Of a stretch of DNA of 64,000 nt, positions 17,340 through 25,582 are shown one piece after another (within the stretch, counting starts at the first letter, position 1; each line of letters starts with the position of its first letter). A program made the translations under genes and the position numbers. The notes beneath the pieces are model-generated. The model was given only the letters and a program-made list of their open reading frames with translations. It did not search any database and had not been told where the DNA came from. The stretch spans positions 124,001 through 188,000 of the forward strand of contig QKMZ01000003.1 of NCBI GenBank assembly GCA_003242885.1. Direction: 5' to 3'. The DNA comes from Candidatus Melainabacteria bacterium (GTDB lineage Bacteria > Cyanobacteriota > Vampirovibrionia > Obscuribacterales > Obscuribacteraceae).

Positions 17340-18641
17340 TTACTTCCAGTTGATTGCCACCATGTGGGTGGCACATGTATTGCACGGATCATAGGCTCTT
17401 ACAAGCGTTTCAAGATGTGGTCCGAGCATTTCTTTCTCGGTGCTTTGACTGACCACTTCTTTGATGTCCAGTTCGATTCGGGCAGTATTTTGTGCCGATG
17501 GAGTTATCATATCTGCCGCACAAATGACGCCATTTTCGTCGATTTCGTAATAGTGATAAAGCGTGCCGCGAGGGCATTCGACGGCACCAGTGGCTCTTCC
17601 CGCAACAATCCCTAGCGGCTTCTTCTCGGGAGTCCGTTCGTTTTTAAGAGTCTCGACTTCATCAATAATTTCAATTGCTCTTTCGATTGCCTGAATTATT
17701 TCGATCGCTTGAGCGGCATTGTTCCAAATGGAATTGCTGTCGCCTTTGAAAAGTGGTGTTGCCTGATAGACATTTAGAGCTTCTCTCGTAAGCCTATTGC
17801 CAAACAATGCCAACCTGGCCATTGAACCGACCATCACAGGCTTTCCTTTTACAAGTGAGCGTTTAGCATGGCTGTAAGTAACAACCTGCTCATCGAGATA
17901 CTCTTTATATTCCTGGCAAGATCTCTGCCATCCTTCGCTCGACTGTATAGTCTCGCCAAAGTATCCGTATTTATCGTCGTGAGGAATGAGCGCTAAGAAG
18001 TATGGTTCCGTCAGCCTTTCCACCGGTGGAGCAAAAGATAACACCAGTTCCGCCAGTGAAATCGCTTCGTCCAACGAGCGTTTAAGGTCTGCTTTGACTC
18101 CTTCTAAAGAAGCTGTTGAGGGAATTTTTGACAAGCCTGAGACATGCAAATTAACTGGATGAAAAGGTCTTCCGCCCACGGCAGTTTGAATTTCCGCGCC
18201 AAGATTGCGCAGATGAGTCCAGAGAAGAAACTTCTCTTTATGCTGTCCGGCAAAAGATGCAAGATCAGGTGTCTTTAAGAAATCAGGCAAAGCCAGCGCG
18301 CAAACATGAGTGGCATGCGATTCAATTATCATGCCCAGGTGCATTAATTCGCGCAATTTCGTTTCAATGGGAGTTGGAGTAAAGGAAAAGATCCGCTCTA
18401 CTGCAAATATGGCAGCAAGCACGTGCCCGGTTGAACAAATGGCACAAACACGCGATGTTATATGGGCAAGCTCGTCATACTTATGTCCGAGAACTATGCG
18501 CTCGAAAAAACGAGTACCTTCGAAGACGTCAAGCCTTACTTCTTTCACGTTACCGTCTTCAATGTCTATTTCGACAGCAGCATGACCTTCCACTCGGGTA
18601 ATTTCCGGGATTTGAATGATCTTCTTTTCGACGTCGCTCAT
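17340..18641 (-). CDS. hyhL: NiFe hydrogenase large (alpha) subunit, group 3b-like
   Basis: This 433-residue catalytic subunit has both nickel-binding motifs: RVCAICSTGH near the N-terminus and DPCNTCATH at the C-terminus. A seven-residue tail (MVAINWK) after the final His should be removed by the maturation protease encoded at 22921-23472. The four cysteines are intact, so the active site should assemble. Subunit order with FAD/NAD-binding and dicluster ferredoxin partners points to a cytoplasmic NAD(P)-linked group 3b (sulfhydrogenase-type) enzyme. The start is the ATG at 18641, preceded by AAGGAAAG; upstream in-frame residues are unrelated. Confidence 0.93.
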   Translation of the reverse strand: MSDVEKKIIQIPEITRVEGHAAVEIDIEDGNVKEVRLDVFEGTRFFERIVLGHKYDELAHITSRVCAICSTGHVLAAIFAVERIFSFTPTPIETKLRELMHLGMIIESHATHVCALALPDFLKTPDLASFAGQHKEKFLLWTHLRNLGAEIQTAVGGRPFHPVNLHVSGLSKIPSTASLEGVKADLKRSLDEAISLAELVLSFAPPVERLTEPYFLALIPHDDKYGYFGETIQSSEGWQRSCQEYKEYLDEQVVTYSHAKRSLVKGKPVMVGSMARLALFGNRLTREALNVYQATPLFKGDSNSIWNNAAQAIEIIQAIERAIEIIDEVETLKNERTPEKKPLGIVAGRATGAVECPRGTLYHYYEIDENGVICAADMITPSAQNTARIELDIKEVVSQSTEKEMLGPHLETLVRAYDPCNTCATHMVAINWK

Positions 18642-18700
18642 CTGACTTTCCTTCGCCCAAATCAATTAAGTCTATATGAAATAAATCCCAAAAGACTCAC

Positions 18701-19471
18701 CTAAACATTCATGCGTTCAAAAAGATGCTCTGGGGCACCGAAAGTCTTAAGTCTGTTCATTATCTCCAGGGCTTCATAACCTTTCTCACTTAGTATCGTC
18801 GCCATAGCATCCATTTGCGGTGCCTGGCTGGGTCCCCAGCAGCCATAACAGGCAGCGCCCAGGCTTGGACAAAGGGCACCGCATCCTGCTGCAGTAACGG
18901 GTCCCAGACAGGGCAGGTTTTTCTCAATCAACACACAAGGGTTCTCATTCAGCTTGCATTCCAGGCAAACAGGTTTGTGAGTAATGTATGGCAAGTGGTC
19001 CTTCAAAAGACTGGCTGTCACAGACAAGAATTGTGTCTTATCGATGGGGCAGCCGGAAAGTTTCACATCGACATTGACGTAAGCATCAAGAGGTCTAGAC
19101 TCGAGAGCCTGGATTTCACTGTGCTGCCCATAGACTGCTTCTAGCATGTCGGTGACTTTGCACTTCGCGCAGGCGCCGCCTTGCACACAACCCCAGACCG
19201 CGCAATTTCCCACAGCAACGAGCCATCTCGCTTTAGCACGGATTCTTTTTAGTTTTTCCAAGTCATGTGGTTGGCTTACGCTCCCTTCCACAAACGCGAT
19301 ATCAACAGGACCATCATCATTTTGGCTCTGCGCAAATGGAAAGCTCGCCACCCTGACAAAGGGAAGCAATTTATCAAGATTTTCCAGTATCACAAGAAGC
19401 TCACCGGCACACCCAGTCAGCCCCTCTACTGCGATGCAAGGACGTGGATTAGTTTCCATCTTCAAGCACAC
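18701..19471 (-). CDS. hyhS: NiFe hydrogenase small (delta) subunit
   Basis: This 256-residue Fe-S subunit is related to the NuoB/20-kDa family. It has the proximal-cluster cysteines GLTGCAGE, GNCAVWGC and a GCP (LSGCPID), plus extra CxxC sets (GGACAKC, VCLECKLNENPC, GCGALCP) for further clusters. It would pass electrons from the NiFe centre to the gamma and beta subunits. Its start overlaps the end of the gamma-subunit gene by about ten bases, and 59 bases separate it from the large subunit. Confidence 0.92.
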   Translation of the reverse strand: MCLKMETNPRPCIAVEGLTGCAGELLVILENLDKLLPFVRVASFPFAQSQNDDGPVDIAFVEGSVSQPHDLEKLKRIRAKARWLVAVGNCAVWGCVQGGACAKCKVTDMLEAVYGQHSEIQALESRPLDAYVNVDVKLSGCPIDKTQFLSVTASLLKDHLPYITHKPVCLECKLNENPCVLIEKNLPCLGPVTAAGCGALCPSLGAACYGCWGPSQAPQMDAMATILSEKGYEALEIMNRLKTFGAPEHLFERMNV

Positions 19472-20316
19472 TCAACTGCTTCAGGAAGTAAACGCAACTG
19501 CGGCAAGTTGAAAACGGGTCCAGCTTTGCAGGCAAACGCTCCACCTACAAAACAGTGCCCACATTTGCCAATACCGCACTTCATATGCCGTTCTAAAGAC
19601 AGCCAAATTTGAGATTCTGCTATGCCTTTTGCTTTCAATTCATCAATTACATATTTGTACATGACAGGTGGTCCACATACCGCAACTTCCACTGTAGGAG
19701 AGAGCGAAGCCGCCTTGATCATGTCCGTAACTCGCCCCAATTGCACCGAAATTGGTGGTAAAGCAGGACCACACAATTCTTCAGCGGCAATGAAAACCTC
19801 CATATCTCTTCGCCTCAACAGCATTTTGAACTCGCTTCTGAATAGAAGATCTATTGAATGTCGCATGCCATAAATCAACGTAATCTTTCCAAAGTCTTCT
19901 CTATGGTCGAGGACGTACTGCCAGAGCGATCTGATCGGCGCAACTCCCAGCCCCCCGGCAATCAGGCAAAGATCTTTTCCTCTGTACGCCTCGACTGGAA
20001 AGCCATTTCCATAGGGTCCGCGAAGTCCCACCCAGTCGCCCTCATTCATTTGAAAAAGCGCACTGGTTACTCGGCCTACTTTGCGAACAGTGAGTTCAAC
20101 TGTTGCTCCAACATGACCTGAGCAGACTGAAATAGGCGACTCTCCGACACCAGGAACCCACAGCTGGACAAACTGCCCTGGCATGCAATCGCTCAGAGCA
20201 TCACCATCAACAGTAATTTGAAACAAGGTGTTATCGCTGGCCATCGGAATTATCGAGCGAATAACGCCACGAGTTGGTGTAAGAGGACACCGCGAATTAC
20301 TTATTGGGTTGTTCAT
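19462..20316 (-). CDS. hyhG: Hydrogenase gamma subunit, FAD/NAD(P)-binding
   Basis: This 284-residue protein of the ferredoxin-NADP reductase fold resembles PyrK/HydG. An FAD-binding barrel contains LRGPYGNGFP. An NAD-binding Rossmann half begins CLIAGGLGVAPIRSL. The C-terminal 2Fe-2S loop has MKCGIGKCGHC plus a later cysteine (FACK). It moves electrons between NAD(P)H and the iron-sulphur chain. Its start overlaps the 3' end of the beta-subunit gene by about 20 bases. Confidence 0.92.
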   Translation of the reverse strand: MNNPISNSRCPLTPTRGVIRSIIPMASDNTLFQITVDGDALSDCMPGQFVQLWVPGVGESPISVCSGHVGATVELTVRKVGRVTSALFQMNEGDWVGLRGPYGNGFPVEAYRGKDLCLIAGGLGVAPIRSLWQYVLDHREDFGKITLIYGMRHSIDLLFRSEFKMLLRRRDMEVFIAAEELCGPALPPISVQLGRVTDMIKAASLSPTVEVAVCGPPVMYKYVIDELKAKGIAESQIWLSLERHMKCGIGKCGHCFVGGAFACKAGPVFNLPQLRLLPEAVECA

Positions 20317-21334
20317 TGTTTCCTTGAAGCCTTTTCACAACGTCGACAATGTCATCTATTCCGGAAGGACATGAAACCGTGCATCGTCCGCAACCAACAC
20401 ACGTCTTGAATCCGTATGGATCGTCAAAACCATGCAACTTGTGGCGATACCAAAACTTGAGACGATCTACCGGTGTCGGGCGGAAATTGTAGTCCCCGGC
20501 AACCTGTGCAAAACCAACGAATTGACAGCTATCCCATTCCCGCTGCCTTTCTCCCGATTGTCCATTCAAATTGGCTATGTCGACAAGGTCGAAACAATAG
20601 CAAGTGGGGCAAACCGGCGTGCAATTGCCGCAACTCAAACATCTTTTGCCCAGCTCATCCCATAGGGGATTGTCCCATTCCATGTCTAAGGTAGAGCGCA
20701 AATTGTCGGGCTCAAAACCATTTGTAAATGCCTTATCGCGCTCAATCCAAAATTCTTTGTAGCTGTCTTTATCATTTTCGGAGACAGGCGAAAACAGACC
20801 ATTGCAGCCCGCAAGCATCTGCTCTGCACGAGCGGTTTCAACTTGTACAAAAAAAGCATCGCCTAAATCAGTCAGAAAAAGATCGTAACCTTTCGTTGGG
20901 CAAGAAGTTCCCATCGACTGACAGAAGCAATACTTGTCCGGCATGCAAGACAAACCTATAACAAGACTCTGTTCCCGCCGTTTTGTGTAATGAGTATCGC
21001 CAGGAGCTGCCTCAAAAATGGTATCCATAATTCCAAGGCCGGCCAGATCACACGGATGGACGCCGAAAATCACTTGAAAATTATCTTCCGGAACAGTAGC
21101 TTCTACTTCATTTCTATCGTATTTCAGCACTGTTTCTCTTTGCGGATAAAAGAACTTTTTCGGCGGTAGTATTGTTCTCAGCGCATCCCAAGCAATTTCG
21201 CCTTCATTTTCAATTTCTTTGAATGAAAATGACTGCTCGGAAACGCGAACAGGGGCAAAAAACTTACCGAGTCCTTTCAGATAGTTGAAGAACTCGCAGA
21301 ATCGTGATTTTGGTAATAAGAAATTTCGAGACAT
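20297..21334 (-). CDS. hyhB: Hydrogenase beta subunit, 4Fe-4S dicluster protein
   Basis: This 345-residue subunit (from ATG 21334) is of the anaerobic sulphite-reductase A/HydB type. It has C-terminal ferredoxin-type motifs CLSCGNCTPVCPTC and CVGCGRCTVSCPSG, and further cysteines in CMPDKYCFCQSM. It is the electron-transfer subunit of the group 3b enzyme. An upstream in-frame TTG at 21430 would add 32 residues that look unrelated. A copy of the recurrent box (21383-21398) would fall inside that extension, so 21334 is preferred. It is the first gene of the hydrogenase operon. Confidence 0.9.
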   Translation of the reverse strand: MSRNFLLPKSRFCEFFNYLKGLGKFFAPVRVSEQSFSFKEIENEGEIAWDALRTILPPKKFFYPQRETVLKYDRNEVEATVPEDNFQVIFGVHPCDLAGLGIMDTIFEAAPGDTHYTKRREQSLVIGLSCMPDKYCFCQSMGTSCPTKGYDLFLTDLGDAFFVQVETARAEQMLAGCNGLFSPVSENDKDSYKEFWIERDKAFTNGFEPDNLRSTLDMEWDNPLWDELGKRCLSCGNCTPVCPTCYCFDLVDIANLNGQSGERQREWDSCQFVGFAQVAGDYNFRPTPVDRLKFWYRHKLHGFDDPYGFKTCVGCGRCTVSCPSGIDDIVDVVKRLQGNNEQPNK

Positions 21335-21382
21335 CTTCAAGATCGAACCGTAGGAGCCAACACAACCATTACAGACGAATAT

Positions 21383-21398
21383 GTCTTCTAAAGTATCG
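21383..21398 (-). promoter_or_regulatory. Recurrent box close to the hydrogenase operon start
   Basis: On the minus strand this reads CGATACTTTAGAAGAC, matching the left half and central TTAG of the recurrent box. It lies about 50 bases upstream of the hyhB start and downstream of the hairpin at 21468-21494, so it is well placed to serve a hydrogenase promoter. Confidence 0.4.
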
Positions 21399-21467
21399 TT
21401 CGGCAGGACTAATAAGCAGAAAGTGCGCAACTGCGAGCCTAGTCCTGGTAATCACCACAATACAAAA

Positions 21468-21494
21468 GAAGACGCCAGTAATACTGGCGTCTTC
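21468..21494 (-). terminator. Hairpin between hyp genes and hydrogenase operon
   Basis: A perfect 12-base-pair stem with a three-base loop (GAAGACGCCAGT, AAT, then its complement). On the minus strand it is followed by TTTTG. It probably ends the hyp transcript downstream of hypC. It could instead attenuate transcription started at the boxes near 21600-21637. Confidence 0.75.
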
Positions 21495-21597
21495 AGGCTC
21501 TGAGCATAGCTCTGGTGCCTGCTGCCCGCGGGGAGTCTTTTTCTCCACCTAGGGTTTCTCTGCACTTTTAAAATACCGCCCCCTGAACCATGGCATA

Positions 21598-21613
21598 TCG
21601 TCTCAAAGTATCA
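21598..21613 (-). promoter_or_regulatory. Recurrent box, second copy upstream of hydrogenase
   Basis: On the minus strand this reads TGATACTTTGAGACGA, close to the copy at 45008 (TCATACCTGAGAACGA). It sits nine bases from the perfect palindrome at 21622-21637, giving a paired-site arrangement. Confidence 0.45.
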
Positions 21614-21621
21614 GACAAAAG

Positions 21622-21637
21622 TCATACTTAAGTATGA
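21622..21637. promoter_or_regulatory. Perfect palindromic copy of the recurrent box
   Basis: TCATACTTAAGTATGA is a perfect inverted repeat, extending to AGTCATACTTAAGTATGACT (21620-21639). It defines the dyad of the motif: half-site TCATACTT and its complement. It lies just after the hypC stop and upstream of the hydrogenase operon. A dimeric regulator such as the NarL-type protein at 8724 would fit. Confidence 0.6.
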
Positions 21638-21654
21638 CTGAAGCGGGCATTTGA

Positions 21655-21873
21655 TCAGGACTTCAAATTGACGGCTCTACCAAGATATCCGAGTATTTCC
21701 AATGCTTCTTTCTCGTCTATGACTGAGATGGCAGCGCCGGCGTAAACGAGAACCCATTGGCCCGGGGACACGTTATCGAAGGGAATAAAAATTTCCCGCT
21801 CGTGTCCGGCAATATCAACTCTGGCGTTAGTTCCTTCCAGAGAAAGAACTTTAGTGGGCAGCGTGATGCACAT
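21655..21873 (-). CDS. hypC: Hydrogenase maturation chaperone HypC
   Basis: This 72-residue member of the HypC/HupF family begins MCITLP; Cys2 is the residue that binds the Fe(CN)2CO unit and the large-subunit precursor. The following VDIAGHERE and PGQWVLVYAGAAISVID segments are typical. It overlaps hypB by about 20 bases. It is the last gene of the protease-hypA-hypB-hypC operon, and hypD, hypE and hypF are not in this window. Confidence 0.94.
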   Translation of the reverse strand: MCITLPTKVLSLEGTNARVDIAGHEREIFIPFDNVSPGQWVLVYAGAAISVIDEKEALEILGYLGRAVNLKS

Positions 21874-22558
21874 GGTGTTCGTTCTTAAGTTGAGCCTGAT
21901 ACTCAGTCATTTGGCTGTTCAGCCAATTTATCCATTCGTAGATGCCATCGCCTGTCTTCGATGATACCCGCATCGTTTTTAGTTTCGGATTGAGGGCCTT
22001 CAAATTCTTCTCGGCGGCACTTAAGTCGAAATTTACATACTCAAGCAGATCACATTTCGTGAATACAACCAGGTCGCAGTTTCGGAAAATTACTGGATAT
22101 TTTATTGGCTTATCATCACCTTCTGTCACAGATAAAAGAACAACGCGACGAAATTCGCCCAGCGGAAACTCGGCCGGACAAACAAGATTTCCAACGTTTT
22201 CGATAAAAAGAGCCTGTGTGGCCACAATGCTCTCTGCATGCAGCAAACGACCCACCATCTGAGCATCAAGATGGCAACTGCGCCCAGTTGAGATTTGATA
22301 CACAGGCACATTCAAGGCTTTGATTCTATCGGCATCTAAATCGCCAACCATATCGCCTTCGATAACAGCAGATGTAAATTGCTTTTTGGTACTTCTCAGC
22401 GTCGCCTCGAGAAGAGATGTCTTTCCAGCGCCTGGGGCACTCATAAGATTAAACACGCACGTCTTGGAGCGCTGGAAATGATCGCTGTTGTGCTCAGCCA
22501 TCTCCTCGTTCTTACCAAGGATGCGCTCAAGAGCATGTTCATCCGGCGATTCGTGCAT
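21851..22558 (-). CDS. hypB: Hydrogenase nickel-insertion GTPase HypB
   Basis: This 235-residue GTPase has Walker A (GAGKTSLLEA), the metal-binding region around GRSCHLD, NVGNLVCPAEFPLG, the SVTEGDDKPIKYP switch and the guanine motif TKCDLL. The C-terminal tail is His-rich (HHVHHAAH). The N-terminus lacks the CCGC-type nickel site of E. coli HypB but has scattered histidines. The ATG at 22558 is preferred to an in-frame start at 22579 because the family N-terminus is variable and short. It overlaps hypA by about 20 bases. Confidence 0.93.
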   Translation of the reverse strand: MHESPDEHALERILGKNEEMAEHNSDHFQRSKTCVFNLMSAPGAGKTSLLEATLRSTKKQFTSAVIEGDMVGDLDADRIKALNVPVYQISTGRSCHLDAQMVGRLLHAESIVATQALFIENVGNLVCPAEFPLGEFRRVVLLSVTEGDDKPIKYPVIFRNCDLVVFTKCDLLEYVNFDLSAAEKNLKALNPKLKTMRVSSKTGDGIYEWINWLNSQMTEYQAQLKNEHHVHHAAH

Positions 22559-22928
22559 GTTTTTTCTCCTCGTCTGCAACTTCGATGATCAGATTTACCA
22601 CATCTAATTCCTCACCATGCACCATCTTCGCAATACCGCCATCGCATGCCGGACATCGATAAGCTAGCTCCGCGACGGGTCTATAATTGTGCGCATTTTC
22701 TGAACATAGCGCTGAGGCATTGATTACATTGATGTCCAGTCGGCAATTTGAAGTTGCTGGACAAAAATCTTTCATACTGTCGAAAGCGAAGCTTAGAGAC
22801 TCAGGATCAACATTACGAAACTCTCCCAAAACGATCTCGACGCTTAATGCGCAAGCAGCAACCCCGACAGATTTTAGTCTGTCGGTGACTATGTTGAGAA
22901 TCGATTGAGCAATCGTTGCTTCATGCAT
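22539..22928 (-). CDS. hypA: Hydrogenase nickel chaperone HypA
   Basis: This 129-residue protein starts MHEATIAQSI, whose N-terminal Met-His-Glu binds nickel in the family. The zinc site normally has two CxxC pairs. Here the second pair is intact (CPAC), but the first has a single cysteine (LCSENAH), with Asn and His nearby that could substitute. It overlaps the protease gene by eight bases. It works with HypB to load nickel into the hydrogenase large subunit. Confidence 0.92.
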   Translation of the reverse strand: MHEATIAQSILNIVTDRLKSVGVAACALSVEIVLGEFRNVDPESLSFAFDSMKDFCPATSNCRLDINVINASALCSENAHNYRPVAELAYRCPACDGGIAKMVHGEELDVVNLIIEVADEEKKHARIAG

Positions 22929-23472
22929 TCTTTTTTAGAGTCTCCAAAATTCTCTCCACAAGGAATGACAGATTAGACACTAATTGCGGCACTTTTGATT
23001 GAAGAGAAGGACTGACCTTATCAGAATTGACATCCTTCACTTCAACTCCAAGAAGCATCAGTCTTTCGGGCAGCTCAGAAACTTCGCTAAGCAATTTCAG
23101 CTCGTCTACGACAGAAAAACCATGGGTAGTTTTCACTCCTAATGGGGAGCCCTTCTGGTCTTCTAGGTATGCTTTCAAATCGACTATTGTAATGGACCCA
23201 GGCGCACACGAATTGCTTGTCGAATCGATAATAATGGCAGCTTTGTGCCCGTGCAAACAAGAGCCCAGGTAGCTTGTGTAGGTGCCAAGATCAAATCTGC
23301 AAACGTCATCGACAAGAGTTGCTGGCAGCTTATCGCATATTTTCATTGCGATACCGTCGTCGCCCCTCAGATTATTGCCGATAGTGATTATGCAAAGCCC
23401 TGAAGGTATATCTTGCTCGGAGTGAGAGCATTGGGGATATTCTGAGTGTTTAAGTGCATACATATCAATCAC
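22921..23472 (-). CDS. Hydrogenase maturation endopeptidase
   Basis: This 183-residue protease belongs to the HyaD/HybD/HycI family. It has the N-terminal strand ITIGNNLRGDDGIAMKI, with the Asp that binds nickel in the precursor. The ITIVD segment and the TTHGFSVVDEL region hold the second metal-ligand histidine. It should cleave the C-terminal tail of the large subunit encoded at 17340. It is the first gene of the hyp operon. An ATG at 23463 is an alternative start. Confidence 0.9.
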   Translation of the reverse strand: MIDMYALKHSEYPQCSHSEQDIPSGLCIITIGNNLRGDDGIAMKICDKLPATLVDDVCRFDLGTYTSYLGSCLHGHKAAIIIDSTSNSCAPGSITIVDLKAYLEDQKGSPLGVKTTHGFSVVDELKLLSEVSELPERLMLLGVEVKDVNSDKVSPSLQSKVPQLVSNLSFLVERILETLKKNA

Positions 23473-23609
23473 TACTTTCCTGGAATGCCGACTTGTTTTT
23501 ACATTCTGCCTGCAACTGTCGACCGTCGCATGATTCTGAGGAATGATCGTTAAAGATTTCTCGGGGACGGTTCTTTAGCGGATACCCCAGGGGATGATTT
23601 CCGCATTCC

Positions 23610-24107
23610 CTAGACAGTAGCTTTCTCAGACACCTTTTCCTTCTTTGCGTCTTCCCTTTTGTGGGGTGCATAAGGACGAACTATTTCCACAGAGCACGGT
23701 GCGGCCACTGCAACAGCTCGTGAGACTCCGCCCCAAACGAAACGGTCGCAAAGGTCATGACCATGTGCTCCAATTAGAATTTTGTCTGCCATCCAATCAA
23801 CTGCCGCTTTAATAATCTCTTTTCTAGGGCTTCCTTCAAGCACATCATAATGAACCGTGCAATCCGGATGCTGTAATTCAAGAGACTTTTTGAGCTCCAG
23901 GCAAAGCTTGGTGGCGTTTCTCTTCCGTCTCTCAAACATATTTTTGGACAATTCGGTCCAATTTTCATTTTCCACTTCTTCCCAGGCCACGGGCTCAACC
24001 ACCGAAATGATTCGAAATGCAGTATCCGGCTGCCATTTTCGATGGGCGATAGTTTCTATAATTTTCTTGCCATAAGTCGATTCATCGACCGCAATAATGA
24101 CTTTCAT
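23610..24107 (-). CDS. Universal stress protein, single domain
   Basis: This 165-residue USP starts MKVIIAVDES (ATG at 24107; the in-frame extension to 24167 is unrelated). The nucleotide signature is slightly altered, GAHGHDLCDRFVWGGVS, with a Gly in place of the usual Ser after the third Gly. The C-terminus is Lys/Glu-rich. It is third in a run of three USP genes on the minus strand (25048 to 23610). Confidence 0.86.
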   Translation of the reverse strand: MKVIIAVDESTYGKKIIETIAHRKWQPDTAFRIISVVEPVAWEEVENENWTELSKNMFERRKRNATKLCLELKKSLELQHPDCTVHYDVLEGSPRKEIIKAAVDWMADKILIGAHGHDLCDRFVWGGVSRAVAVAAPCSVEIVRPYAPHKREDAKKEKVSEKATV

Positions 24108-24127
24108 GTCTCTGCCTCTCTGTATAT

Positions 24128-24583
24128 TTAGTGCGTGATTTTGCCTTTTACTATCTCCACCGAGCAATCAGCATTGCCGGCGACGCCTTCCGCGACACTG
24201 CCCAGAAAGAGCTTGGAGAAACCTTTTCTTGCATGAGAGCCTAAGACAATGAGATCAGCGCCCCATTCTTTAGACTCATCAAGAATGCAATGACGAACAT
24301 CTCCGGAAAGAACGTCACCACTCACTGAATCCTCAGAATGCGCAGCCTTGAGCAGCTCGACGTCGTCTTTCACGAGTTGACGCTTCCGATTACTAACCTC
24401 TTTCTCCGCCTCAACAATAGAGTTAATAACGTGAGGAGAGTAAATTTCTGCTCCGTAAAATGGCATCGGCTCGACGACACTAATTACCCTAAATTGGGAA
24501 CCTTCCGGCCAATGCCGTTTTACCACCGACTCAAGCGCAAGCCTCGAGCATTCAGATTCTTCGACAGCAATTAAAACTTTCAT
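24128..24583 (-). CDS. Universal stress protein, single domain
   Basis: This 151-residue USP begins MKVLIAVEESECS. In the nucleotide motif the second glycine is Ala (GSHARKGFSKLFLGS), which may weaken ATP binding. It is strongly similar to its neighbour at 24608 and to the gene at 36803, sharing the ESECS start, the late ADCSVEIV strand and the gene length, so recent duplication is likely. GGAG precedes the start. Confidence 0.88.
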   Translation of the reverse strand: MKVLIAVEESECSRLALESVVKRHWPEGSQFRVISVVEPMPFYGAEIYSPHVINSIVEAEKEVSNRKRQLVKDDVELLKAAHSEDSVSGDVLSGDVRHCILDESKEWGADLIVLGSHARKGFSKLFLGSVAEGVAGNADCSVEIVKGKITH

Positions 24584-24607
24584 CGGTAAACTTCTCCTGT
24601 AACTAAA

Positions 24608-25048
24608 TCAGTGCGTTCTTTTTGCTTTGACTACCTCGACAGAGCAGCCGGCGCTTCCGGCAACACCTTCTGCCACACTGCCCAGAAAGGCACGCGAAAT
24701 CCCCTCTCTTCCATGGGTGCCAAGAATAATCAGGTCAGCGCCCCAATCTTTTGCTTCTTCGAGTATGCACGCGCACGGGTCACCCTTAAGAACATCTCCA
24801 CTAACCAAATTGACCGGATAGACTTTGCGAAGCTCCACAATGTCCATTCGTACTTGGGATTTCTTTTGCCTGAGCATCTCACTTTCAGCCATTACATAAG
24901 CTGGTCGAATCTTTGCGCCCAAAACCGGAAACGATTCACAGACATTTATCACTCTAAATTGCGAGTCTTCAGGCCACTGTCTTTCCAACACCGCTTGGAT
25001 CGCGCGTCTGGAGCATTCTGATTCTTCAGCAGCAATCAAAACCTTCAT
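24608..25048 (-). CDS. Universal stress protein, single domain
   Basis: This 146-residue USP begins MKVLIAAEESECS and has an intact nucleotide signature, GTHGREGISRAFLGSV. It is the first gene of the three-USP run, with GGAGGAGAG before the start and the recurrent box at 25198-25213 about 150 bases upstream. It is a close paralogue of the next gene. Confidence 0.9.
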   Translation of the reverse strand: MKVLIAAEESECSRRAIQAVLERQWPEDSQFRVINVCESFPVLGAKIRPAYVMAESEMLRQKKSQVRMDIVELRKVYPVNLVSGDVLKGDPCACILEEAKDWGADLIILGTHGREGISRAFLGSVAEGVAGSAGCSVEVVKAKRTH

Positions 25049-25351
25049 TGTCTCTCCTCCAGGAAATCGGGCGCCAAATAAGAAGCGACGCCCATGGCAG
25101 CAACCATGTCATTATTCTGTCGAATTTCAGGCAAGGACATATCGTTCGTCTGGACCATTCCTATTATGAGTAGAAAAACGCCACTTTGAAAGAAAAGTCA
25201 TACTTTGGGAGGATGTGGCAAAATGGGAGCCTATAGAACGGCTGGCTTTTGAGTATGCAAAAATCCATATCCAGGTGCAACTGACTTTTCGATTGCTACC
25301 ATTGGTGCAAACGAGGAAGAACAGCCCACCTAGCATAGAAGACGCAAACTC
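25049..25351. other. Promoter region without genes
   Basis: No gene is seen in these 300 bases, which separate the USP run from the DUF2934 gene. They contain the recurrent box at 25198-25213. Nothing else structured was recognised. Confidence 0.5.
25198..25213 (+). promoter_or_regulatory. Recurrent palindromic box upstream of the USP run
   Basis: TCATACTTTGGGAGGA keeps a perfect left half-site and GGA in the right half. It lies about 150 bases upstream of the minus-strand USP at 25048. Confidence 0.45.
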
Positions 25352-25570
25352 CTAGTTCAGGAGCTCTTCCGTCAATTGCTTTTCAGCATCAAGCCAGTCC
25401 TGAACGTCAAAGCCATGGACACACCCGCGTCTTTCGAATAACTGATAGGCGCGTTCTGAGATTATTTCGGTGCATACAGGAGTCGCGTGAACTACAACAT
25501 GGCCAACATTGTGCGCATGCTTCTTATCGTGTTCAACCGGTCTGGTAGTACTGCCTTTTTCCTTGGACAT
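25352..25570 (-). CDS. DUF2934 small protein
   Basis: This is a 72-residue protein. Its C-terminal half, ISERAYQLFERRGCVHGFD then QDWLDAEKQL, matches the short DUF2934 helix motif (I--RAY-L-E--G--HG-D--DWL-AE). The N-terminal half is His/Lys-rich. AGGAG precedes the start. DUF2934 proteins are small, cytoplasmic and of unknown function, often near stress genes. It lies 12 bases downstream of the TPR gene. Confidence 0.82.
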   Translation of the reverse strand: MSKEKGSTTRPVEHDKKHAHNVGHVVVHATPVCTEIISERAYQLFERRGCVHGFDVQDWLDAEKQLTEELLN

Positions 25571-25582
25571 TGCTTTTCTCCT

